DNA of 12,862 nt from NCBI GenBank assembly GCA_011046315.1, contig DSAU01000384.1:1-12862 (forward strand), read 5' to 3'. How positions within the stretch are numbered: position 1 is the stretch's first letter; each line of letters starts with the position of its first letter. Both the position numbers and the translations under genes were made by a program. A model generated the notes under the pieces. It made no database searches, had not been told where the DNA came from, and saw only the letters and a program-made list of their open reading frames with translations. Positions 6,110 through 12,862 of the stretch are shown here, one piece after another. Source of the stretch: a bacterium (GTDB lineage: Bacteria > Zhuqueibacterota > Zhuqueibacteria > Thermofontimicrobiales > Thermofontimicrobiaceae).

Positions 6110-6164
6110 TTTTTAATGCTGACATCACTTCAGAATTAATAGAGTTATTCGAGGTAGCTGATTT

Positions 6165-7700
6165 ATGATTGAAAAAAAAACAAAAAATTTGCAGACCATT
6201 CTTGATCAAACTTACTCCTCCTTGCAACGAGTTTTGGATGAGCACAAACCAGAGCTAAAAATGCAAGAAGTGGGTATAGTCCAGTACGTTGGCGAAGGAA
6301 TCGCGCGCGTCAGCGGTCTACCGGGGGTGAAATCAGATGAGTTGCTTCTTTTTCCAGGCAGCCAGCCTGGAATCGCTTTTGACCTGGGCCCAAACCAGTT
6401 GGGCGTAATTCTATTGGATTCCAACCAAAAAATAAAAATTAAAAGTGAAGTTCATCGTACCGGTCGTGTCATCGATGTACCTGTCGGAGAAGCTTTGCTT
6501 GGCCGCATTATCGATCCCTTGGGACATCCGTTAGACAACAAAGGAGTCGTTCGCTCCTCTGAACGCCGGCCGATTGAACAGGAAGCTCCGGCGATCATGG
6601 ATCGGGCGCCGGTTCAAGAGCCGCTGCAAACCGGCCTCAAAGTAGTGGATGCCCTGATTCCGATTGGCCGGGGACAACGTGAATTGATTCTCGGTGATCG
6701 TCAAACAGGAAAGACAGCCATTGCACTGGATACAATGATAAATCAACGCGATAAGGACGTGTTGTGTGTTTACTGCGCCATCGGTCAAAGGAGCTCGGAT
6801 GTCGCCAAACTCATCGCTGACCTTCGTAAACGAGAGGTATTGGATAATTGCATTATTGTAGTTACAAGCGGCGAAGATCCACCGGGGTTGCAATTTATAG
6901 CGCCCTATGCAGCCACAAGTATGGCGGAATATTTTATGTATCAGGGCCGTGATGTTTTAATCGTGTACGATGACCTGACCCGCCATGCCCGCACTTACCG
7001 AGAGCTTTCGTTGTTGCTACGACGACCACCGGCCAGGGAAGCTTATCCTGGCGATATTTTCTACATCCATTCAAGATTGTTAGAACGAGCGACTCATCTG
7101 AGCGAAGATAACGGAGGTGGCTCTCTCACCGCTCTACCGATTGTTGAAACCCAGGCGCAGAATATCTCGGCATATATACCCACCAATCTGATTTCCATTA
7201 CTGACGGGCAAATCTATCTTTCGCCTGAACTGTTTCGCAAGGGTATTTTGCCAGCAGTGGATGTAGGCGAGTCGGTGTCAAGGGTTGGTGGGAAAACCCA
7301 ACTGCCAGCCTATCGCGATATTGCCGGAGATCTTCGTCTCTCCTATTCGCAATTCGAAGAGTTGGAAACCTTTGCCCGATTCAGCACCCGGCTGGATGAT
7401 AAAACCCGAAAAACGTTAGAAAGAGGACGAAGGGTACGGGAGATACTCAAGCAGCCACAATATCAACCCATGACGGTTCCGGAACAAATTGCTGTGCTGT
7501 TAGCCGTAACCGAAGGGCTTTTCGATGAAATTGAAATCGGGGAGATTTCAGAAACGGCGTCAACAATATTTAAAACAGTCAGCGAACAATTGCCAGATTT
7601 ATGCCAACAAATTCAGCAGGGAAATGACGTTAAGGATGAAGATCGAAAATCGATGCTCAAGGTGATACAGCAAGCTATAAAAGAAAAAGAGCAAAAGTAA
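6165..7700 (+). CDS. atpA: N-ATPase subunit alpha
   Basis: The non-catalytic nucleotide-binding subunit that alternates with beta in F1. All expected elements are present: barrel-domain start VGIVQYVGEGIARVSGLPG (37-55), Walker A GDRQTGKT (177-184, Lys183), Walker B DVLIVYDDLTRHA (263-275), and the arginine finger Arg373 in SVSRVGG, which completes the catalytic site on the neighbouring beta. The length of 511 residues is typical. GAGGTAG about 6 bases before the ATG is a fair ribosome site. The gene is intact, unlike beta. The N-terminal 30 residues, which in housekeeping enzymes contact subunit delta, are present and helical; here they would meet the delta-like end of subunit b. It is separated from atpF by 373 bases and from atpG by 22. 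Confidence 0.96.
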   Translation: MIEKKTKNLQTILDQTYSSLQRVLDEHKPELKMQEVGIVQYVGEGIARVSGLPGVKSDELLLFPGSQPGIAFDLGPNQLGVILLDSNQKIKIKSEVHRTGRVIDVPVGEALLGRIIDPLGHPLDNKGVVRSSERRPIEQEAPAIMDRAPVQEPLQTGLKVVDALIPIGRGQRELILGDRQTGKTAIALDTMINQRDKDVLCVYCAIGQRSSDVAKLIADLRKREVLDNCIIVVTSGEDPPGLQFIAPYAATSMAEYFMYQGRDVLIVYDDLTRHARTYRELSLLLRRPPAREAYPGDIFYIHSRLLERATHLSEDNGGGSLTALPIVETQAQNISAYIPTNLISITDGQIYLSPELFRKGILPAVDVGESVSRVGGKTQLPAYRDIAGDLRLSYSQFEELETFARFSTRLDDKTRKTLERGRRVREILKQPQYQPMTVPEQIAVLLAVTEGLFDEIEIGEISETASTIFKTVSEQLPDLCQQIQQGNDVKDEDRKSMLKVIQQAIKEKEQK

Positions 7701-7722
7701 ATCAAAAATAACCTGGTGTAAA

Positions 7723-8622
7723 ATGCAAACCCTGGAGTCAATCAAAAACAAACTGGAAAGCGCTGAAGATTTGTTTTCTATCGTAAAAACCATGAAAGCG
7801 ATGGCCGCAGTCAGCATACGGCAATACGATGAAGCAGTGGAATCATTGAAGGATTACAATCGCACCGTTGAAATGGGACTGCAAATTTTGCTCCGCAACC
7901 GTATGCCGTCTCTGGTGCAGCAACCTCAAAAACCTCTTCTGGGCGCGGTTGTGTTTGGCTCTGAACAGGGTATGTGTGGTCAATTCAATGATCGGATCGC
8001 TGCCTTTGCGATTGAGACCTTAAAACAATCCGAAGCTCGTACCGAGAATGTGAGCATTTTAACTTTAGGGCCGCGTGTGATTTCAGCTTTAGAGCTTTCA
8101 GGCCTTCCTGTAGAGGAGAATCTATCCATGCCCGGTTCACTTGGCGAAATAACCGTCAATGTACAAGAATTGGTACTCAAAATCGAGGAGTGGCGTGTCC
8201 AACGAGAGATTGAAGAGATTGTACTTTTTTATAATAAAAAACAGTCGGGAGCATCGTACCAGCCTCACAGTTTTCGGCTGATGCCTCTCGATTTTCAATG
8301 GCTGCAAAAGCTACAAACAAAGGAATGGCCCACACGAGTACTACCACAATTCACCATGAATTTTGAGAACCTGTTTGCCGCTTTGATTCGTCAATATTTT
8401 TTTGTTTCATTCTATCAGGCATTTACTGAGTCGTTGGCAAGCGAAAACGCCAGCAGGCTGGCTGCCATGCAGGCGGCAGAAAAAAATATCGAACAGCGTC
8501 TCAATCAACTGAATGCGCAATATAACCAGCAACGTCAAAACGCTATCACAGCGGAACTTCTTGATATCGTATCAGGCTTTGAGGCGCTTGAGGGCGAGAG
8601 TAAAAAGGATTTTGCAGAATGA
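7723..8622 (+). CDS. atpG: N-ATPase subunit gamma
   Basis: Gamma is the central shaft that turns inside the alpha/beta ring. The two coiled-coil ends are clear. The N-terminal helix has SIKNKLESAEDLFSIVKTMK and AMAAVSIRQ. The C-terminal helix has SLASENASRLAAMQAAEKNI, LNQLNAQYNQQRQNAIT and ELLDIVSGFEAL. The middle Rossmann-like part (residues 60-210) is more divergent from housekeeping gamma, as is usual for N-ATPases; LGAVVFGSEQGMCGQFND matches the conserved 'D-GLCG-FN' block. At 299 residues it is normal. No strong ribosome site is visible before ATG 7723, so translation may depend on coupling to atpA 22 bases upstream. It is the last gene of the canonical atpDCQRBEFAG order. Confidence 0.94.
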   Translation: MQTLESIKNKLESAEDLFSIVKTMKAMAAVSIRQYDEAVESLKDYNRTVEMGLQILLRNRMPSLVQQPQKPLLGAVVFGSEQGMCGQFNDRIAAFAIETLKQSEARTENVSILTLGPRVISALELSGLPVEENLSMPGSLGEITVNVQELVLKIEEWRVQREIEEIVLFYNKKQSGASYQPHSFRLMPLDFQWLQKLQTKEWPTRVLPQFTMNFENLFAALIRQYFFVSFYQAFTESLASENASRLAAMQAAEKNIEQRLNQLNAQYNQQRQNAITAELLDIVSGFEALEGESKKDFAE

Positions 8623-8672
8623 ACTGACAAAAATTGTGAACCGAATGAAAAAAATAAGCAGGAGAGTAGAAA

Positions 8673-10238
8673 ATGAAAAAAAAGATGAGCTCTGTCAATG
8701 TAGATGCTGTAATTCTGGACCTCGATGGCGTTATCACCAGAACAGCAAGGGTTCACGCCAAAGCCTGGAAGCAAATGTTCGATGAATATCTCGAACATCG
8801 CAAGCAGCGAGAGGAATCAGTGTTCGAGCCATTTGATATAAATAAGGACTACCCGCGTTACATCGATGGTAAACCTCGTTACGACGGTGTGCGTAGCTTT
8901 CTGCAATCACATCAGATCCAACTTCCTGAAGGCTATACCGATGATAAACCGGGCTGGGACAGCATTTGCGCTCTGGGCAACCGAAAAAATGATATTTTTC
9001 TCGAATTGATTGAAAAACAAGGCGTTGAAATATTTGAAGATAGCATGGAAAAAGTTCGCCAGTGGCGCGCAGCCGGCTTAAAAATAGCGGTGGTATCTTC
9101 CAGCAAGAACTGTAAAGCCATTTTAAAGTCTGCGAATTTGACTCATCTGTTCGAAGTACAGGTGGACGGGGTGGTAGCAGAGCGGTTGAATCTAAAAGGT
9201 AAACCAGCCCCGGATATTTTTCTGCATGCTGCCAAACAACTCGGAGTAGAGCCTTCGCGAGCGGTCGTCATTGAAGATGCACTGGTTGGGGTTCAGGCAG
9301 GTAGTGCCGGAAATTTTGCGCTGGTTGTCGGAGTCGATCGACGAAATCAAACTGAGCAACTGCGCAAAAGCGGAGCAGATATTATCGTCCAAACACTGGC
9401 TGAGCTGCAAATTTTTAGTCATAACAATAATCCATCAGCAAAGCAACAACTACCTTCGGCTTTGAAAAATCAGAATGAGATCAAGCAGCAGCTCACTAAT
9501 AAACAGACAGTACTCTTCCTGGATTATGACGGAACACTCACCCCCATCGTGAAAAATCCAGACATGGCGGTGTTGTCAGATGAAATGCGCTCGGTGCTGC
9601 AACAACTTGCTTCGCTAACCACGGTGGCAATTATCAGCGGACGGGACCGGGAGGATGTTAAAAAGCTTGTGGGTTTAGAAGAACTAATCTACGCTGGCAG
9701 CCATGGTTTTGATATCAGCGGACCAGCAGATATGCGCCTGCAGCACCAAGGCGGAAAAGACTGCCTGCCGGAATTGGATCAAGCGGAAACAGAGCTTCAG
9801 CAGCAATTGGATAACATAAAAGGCGCTCTGGTCGAACGAAAGCGATTTGCCATAGCGGTGCATTACCGCAATGTCTCGGAAAAGGATGTGTCATCGTTAA
9901 AAAAAATTGTCGAAAAGACTGGGCAAAAATACCCACAATTACAAAAAGGATCAGGAAAAAAGGTCATCGAACTGCAACCTGCAATAGATTGGCACAAAGG
10001 AAAAGCCGTCCTCTGGTTGCTGAAAGAGCTCAGACTTAACAATTCGGATGTTATCCCGCTATATTTTGGTGACGATATCACCGATGAAAACGCCTTTCAA
10101 GCTATCTCGCAGCGTGGTATCGGTATTTTGGTTGGCTCCCATGGTGAAACCACTGCTGCAAAATATGATTTAAAAGATGTAAATGAGGTGCAGGCTTTTC
10201 TGAACGAGTTGATTGAATTTATTAAAAGTGGTAATTGA
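8673..10238 (+). CDS. otsB: Beta-phosphoglucomutase-like / trehalose-6-phosphatase fusion
   Basis: A two-domain HAD protein of 521 residues. Domain 1 (about 9-248) resembles beta-phosphoglucomutase, which turns beta-glucose-1-phosphate into glucose-6-phosphate. It has nucleophile Asp16 and acid/base Asp18 in DLDGV, a cap with YPRYIDGKPRYDGVRSFL, Ser142 in VVSSSK, Lys177 in GKPAPD and Glu201-Asp202 in IEDA. A Gln/Asn-rich linker (249-277) leads to domain 2, a trehalose-6-phosphate phosphatase. That domain has Asp284/Asp286 in LDYDGTL, ISGRDRE (321-327), YAGSHGFDI, HYRN and the metal site GDDITDE (466-472). All catalytic residues of both domains are present, so both appear active. GGAG (8661-8664) supports ATG 8673. 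Fifty bases separate it from atpG and 50 from the GH65 gene, so it is probably co-transcribed with the latter. Domain order matches the first two parts of mycobacterial OtsB1. Confidence 0.88.
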   Translation: MKKKMSSVNVDAVILDLDGVITRTARVHAKAWKQMFDEYLEHRKQREESVFEPFDINKDYPRYIDGKPRYDGVRSFLQSHQIQLPEGYTDDKPGWDSICALGNRKNDIFLELIEKQGVEIFEDSMEKVRQWRAAGLKIAVVSSSKNCKAILKSANLTHLFEVQVDGVVAERLNLKGKPAPDIFLHAAKQLGVEPSRAVVIEDALVGVQAGSAGNFALVVGVDRRNQTEQLRKSGADIIVQTLAELQIFSHNNNPSAKQQLPSALKNQNEIKQQLTNKQTVLFLDYDGTLTPIVKNPDMAVLSDEMRSVLQQLASLTTVAIISGRDREDVKKLVGLEELIYAGSHGFDISGPADMRLQHQGGKDCLPELDQAETELQQQLDNIKGALVERKRFAIAVHYRNVSEKDVSSLKKIVEKTGQKYPQLQKGSGKKVIELQPAIDWHKGKAVLWLLKELRLNNSDVIPLYFGDDITDENAFQAISQRGIGILVGSHGETTAAKYDLKDVNEVQAFLNELIEFIKSGN

Positions 10239-10288
10239 TTTTTGTACAGCGTCTAAATTAGCTTGTGAAGCTTGAGAAGGAAAAGATT

Positions 10289-12679
10289 ATGAATGAATGG
10301 AAAGTCATCTACGACCAGTTTATCCCAGAGCATCAACCCTTACGAGAAGCTTTGTGCGCTTTAGGCAATGGCTATTTTGTAACACGTGGCGCAGCCGAAG
10401 AAAGCAATGCCGGCGGCTGTCATTATCCGGGAACATATCTTGCCGGTGGCTATAATCGCCTTAAATCCAAAATCGCTGGTAGGACTATCGAAAATGAAGA
10501 TTTGGTCAACTGGCCGAATTGGCTCTGCTTAACCTTCCGACCGGAAGGGGGAGTTTGGTTTGACCTGGAAACTGTCGAGATACTTGATTTTAAACAGGAA
10601 TTTAACCTGCAAACCGGCGTATTATCACGTAAAATCCGATTTCGTGATGGTGAAGGCCGTGAGACCTCAGTGCTTAGTCGAAGATTTGTACACTTGGACA
10701 AACAACACCTGGCAGCAATTGAATGGGTGCTGACACCCGAAAATTGGTCCGGAAAAATTCAGCTACGCTCAGCCTTGAATGGTAAAGTGACCAATTCTGG
10801 CGTTGAGCGCTATAGCGCTTTGAATGGCAATCATCTGGAATTTCTGGAAAGTGACCGCATCGGTGAAGATGGCATCTATCTGTTAGTTCAGACAACCCAA
10901 TCCAAAATTCAAATGGCTCAGGCAGCTCGAACCTGTGCCTTTCAAGATGGAAAACCTGTTCCGGTCAAACGTCAAACCGTGCAAGAAAAAGGTTTGATTG
11001 CTCAGGAATTGAATTTTGAATGCCATAAACAAAAATCTGTCCGGATCGAAAAAATTATCTCATTGTACACTTCTCGTGATCGAGCAATCAGCGAAGCCGG
11101 GTTGGAAGCGCGTACCGCCATCCAGCGGGCGGGTGGATTCACAGCGTTACTAAAGACACATAAACAAGCCTGGTCTCGTCTCTGGCATCGATGTGATATC
11201 GAACTTTGTGATGGCAATCAGGCGCAACCGATCCTTCGACTTCATATCTTCCATCTTTTACAAACCGCTTCTGAGAACACAATCGATCTGGATGTGGGCA
11301 TTCCTGCTCGAGGCTGGCACGGTGAAGCCTATCGTGGGCACATTTTCTGGGATGAGCTGTTTATCTTCCCTTTTCTTAATTTCAGAATTCCTGAACTGAG
11401 CCGGGCATTATTAATGTATCGGTATCGACGATTGCCTGAAGCACGCCATTTTGCACGCCAGGCTGGCTACAAAGGGGCAATGTACCCCTGGCAAAGCGGC
11501 AGCAACGGACGCGAGGAAAGTCAGGTGGTTCATTTGAACCCGAAATCAGGCAAGTGGCATCCAGATAACACCCATTTGCAGCGTCATGTTAACGCTGCCA
11601 TTGTTTACAATATTTGCCATTACTACGAGGCAACCAATGATATGCACTTCATGTCTTTTTATGGAGCGGAAATGATGCTGGAAATTGCCCGTTTCTGGGC
11701 AAGCATTGCCACTTTTGTCGAGGAGCGGGACCGGTTCGAAATCCATAATGTGGTGGGACCAGATGAGTTTCATACGCAATATCCGGATAGCGATGAACCC
11801 GGTCTTAAAAATAATGCTTACACCAACGTCATGGCTGCATGGGTGTTGCAAAAGGCGCTTCGAGTATTAAACCTGCTGGCTAAGGATCGCCGAGCAGAAC
11901 TGCTGGCGCAACTTGGCATCAATGATAAAGAATTGGAGCAATGGGAACACATCAGTCGAAAAATGTTTGTCCCGCTCCATGATGGTGACATCATCAGCCA
12001 GTTTGAAGGTTATGAGAAATTGGATGAATTTGACTGGGAAAAATATCGCAACAAATACGGCGATATCCAGCGCCTGGATCGTATCCTGAAAGCCGAAGGC
12101 GATTCTCCCAACCATTACAAGGCAGGCAAACAAGCCGACGTGCTCATGCTGTTCTATCTATTTTCAGCCGAAGAACTGCAACAAACTTTTGAGCGATTGG
12201 GATACAAATTCGATCCGGATAGCATACCGAGAAACATCGAATATTATGCAAAGCGCAGCTCGCACGGCTCAACACTCAGCCACTTGGTTTACTCCTGGGT
12301 ACTGTCCCGATCGGATCGTGAGCAGTCCTGGAAATACTTCCTCGATGCATTAAAAAGCGATTTTGAGGATGTTCAGGGGGGTACCACGCCCGAAGGAGTA
12401 CACCTCGGCGCCATGGCCGGAACAGTGGACATGGTGCAACGCTGCTATACCGGACTTGAAATACGTGAAGATGTACTGTGGATTAACCCAATGCTTCCAA
12501 AGGAGCTGGGCTGCATAAAAATGCGTATTTGCTACCGTGGTCATTGGGTGCGGTTGAATTTTGACTCACATCAAGTAACAGTCTCCTTTGAAAGTGGTTG
12601 GTCGCCCGAGGTCAGGATCGGCTTTAAAGACCAGATTCATACATTTGGTCCCGGCGAAACACAGAAATTTAATCTCTGA
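10289..12679 (+). CDS. GH65 disaccharide phosphorylase or hydrolase, probably trehalose
   Basis: A glycoside hydrolase family 65 enzyme of 796 residues. Its domains are an N-terminal beta-sandwich (about 1-270), a helical linker, the (alpha/alpha)6 barrel (about 300-680) and a C-terminal beta domain. Key residues are the sugar-site FWDE (Trp354-Asp355), the general acid Glu493 in GPDEFH, the KQADVL pair Lys614-Gln615, and His659 in HGSTLS, the loop that binds phosphate in GH65 phosphorylases. These suggest a phosphorolytic enzyme giving beta-glucose-1-phosphate. That product would feed the phosphoglucomutase domain next door, which favours trehalose (or kojibiose) phosphorylase. However, close mycobacterial relatives are phosphate-dependent trehalases, so hydrolysis is possible. 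ATG 10289 is preferred: AGAAGGA lies about 9 bases before it. The longer GTG start at 10265 lacks a ribosome site; it would add eight residues. Confidence 0.85.
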   Translation: MNEWKVIYDQFIPEHQPLREALCALGNGYFVTRGAAEESNAGGCHYPGTYLAGGYNRLKSKIAGRTIENEDLVNWPNWLCLTFRPEGGVWFDLETVEILDFKQEFNLQTGVLSRKIRFRDGEGRETSVLSRRFVHLDKQHLAAIEWVLTPENWSGKIQLRSALNGKVTNSGVERYSALNGNHLEFLESDRIGEDGIYLLVQTTQSKIQMAQAARTCAFQDGKPVPVKRQTVQEKGLIAQELNFECHKQKSVRIEKIISLYTSRDRAISEAGLEARTAIQRAGGFTALLKTHKQAWSRLWHRCDIELCDGNQAQPILRLHIFHLLQTASENTIDLDVGIPARGWHGEAYRGHIFWDELFIFPFLNFRIPELSRALLMYRYRRLPEARHFARQAGYKGAMYPWQSGSNGREESQVVHLNPKSGKWHPDNTHLQRHVNAAIVYNICHYYEATNDMHFMSFYGAEMMLEIARFWASIATFVEERDRFEIHNVVGPDEFHTQYPDSDEPGLKNNAYTNVMAAWVLQKALRVLNLLAKDRRAELLAQLGINDKELEQWEHISRKMFVPLHDGDIISQFEGYEKLDEFDWEKYRNKYGDIQRLDRILKAEGDSPNHYKAGKQADVLMLFYLFSAEELQQTFERLGYKFDPDSIPRNIEYYAKRSSHGSTLSHLVYSWVLSRSDREQSWKYFLDALKSDFEDVQGGTTPEGVHLGAMAGTVDMVQRCYTGLEIREDVLWINPMLPKELGCIKMRICYRGHWVRLNFDSHQVTVSFESGWSPEVRIGFKDQIHTFGPGETQKFNL

Positions 12680-12793
12680 ATCATTGATAAATAAATTTTT
12701 CATTCGCCAAGGCTAAAGACAATATTGACTTTCACAGTTGAACCTAAAATTCTAAAACGAAAATAAAAAATCTGCCTAAATTGAATATATATC

Positions 12794-12855
12794 GGGAGTG
12801 AATCGCCTTTATGCGATTCTGGGAAATGCATAAAGGCATTTCATTCCAACTCTCC
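12794..12855. repeat. Twin hairpins with complementary loops
   Basis: Two adjacent perfect hairpins. The first is GAATCGC-CTTTAT-GCGATTC (12800-12819). The second is GAAATGC-ATAAAG-GCATTTC (12823-12842). Stems are 7 bp, loops 6 bases, and the spacer is TGG. The two loops are exact reverse complements. The alternative fold is a 10-bp stem, GCCTTTATGC (12805-12814) with GCATAAAGGC (12828-12837). Flanking GGGAGT (12794-12799) and ACTCTCC (12849-12855) can pair, with one bulged T, to close the unit. The element begins about 115 bases after the GH65 stop and has no T tract, so a simple terminator is unlikely. It resembles a dispersed palindromic repeat. Confidence 0.7.
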
Positions 12856-12862
12856 ATAAAAT

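Larger units (their letters stand above)
5792..6164 (+). other. Non-coding gap between atpF and atpA
   Basis: These 373 bases interrupt an operon whose genes are otherwise 0-147 bases apart. I see no conserved gene. Contents: a weak A/T hairpin at 5806-5831, a stronger hairpin at 5859-5891, a 15-residue frame with an excellent ribosome site at 5893-5940, and a near-consensus promoter at 6081-6109. The middle (5941-6060) is A-rich with many stops in every frame. It may be the remnant of an inserted repeat, or a lost gene replaced by an internal promoter. Confidence 0.6.

Noticed and set aside
8513..8785. 90-residue open frame overlapping the end of atpG and the start of the phosphatase gene
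   Set aside because: It crosses two well-supported genes in another frame, has no ribosome site or recognisable domain, and is explained as a shadow.
12744..12857. 37-codon reverse-strand frame through the twin-hairpin region, beginning MESWNEMPLC
   Set aside because: Half its length is fixed by the palindromes, there is no ribosome site, and I recognise no family. It is better treated as part of the repeat.
1..12862. CRISPR arrays, tRNA or rRNA genes, insertion sequences with transposases
   Set aside because: I saw no regularly spaced direct repeats, no tRNA-like cloverleaf with a CCA or GGTTCGA arm, no rRNA core sequence and no transposase-like protein in any frame.

Overview
The window is bacterial DNA of moderate GC content. 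All recognisable genes lie on the + strand in one compact, co-directional stretch. Its core is an almost complete N-ATPase operon (the Na+-type, laterally mobile class of F-type ATPases) in the diagnostic order atpD-C-Q-R-B-E-F-A-G. The species cannot be named from the sequence. N-ATPases usually occur as a second ATP synthase beside the housekeeping one, so this is probably an accessory region.

Layout. 1-1177: a bacterial/archaeal eRF1-like (baeRF-type) protein whose reading frame is broken near its 5' end. 1178-1347: intergenic region with a terminator-like hairpin, two A/T-rich palindromes and a possible promoter. 1348-8622: the N-ATPase. It encodes beta (interrupted by a one-base deletion), epsilon, the accessory membrane proteins AtpQ and AtpR, a, c, a long b subunit with a delta-like C-terminus, alpha and gamma. 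No separate delta gene is present. A 373-base non-coding gap splits the operon before atpA and carries a near-consensus sigma70 promoter. 8673-12679: a two-gene trehalose module, a beta-phosphoglucomutase-like/trehalose-6-phosphate phosphatase fusion followed by a GH65 glycosidase/phosphorylase. Together they match the domain order I recall for the single mycobacterial protein OtsB1. 12680-12862: non-coding, containing two adjacent hairpins with complementary loops.

How the genes may work together. The c subunit carries the Gln/Glu/Ser/Thr/Tyr ligand set of Na+-binding rotor rings, so the ATPase is predicted to move Na+, probably as an ATP-driven exporter. The downstream genes make trehalose from its phosphate and probably recycle it through beta-glucose-1-phosphate. 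Na+ export beside a compatible-solute pathway suggests a salt or osmotic stress island; this is inferred from gene order only.

Two genes (baeRF and atpD) each lack exactly one base at a position where homology continues in the next frame. This could be decay or consensus error in the assembly, and it should be settled before calling the ATPase inactive.
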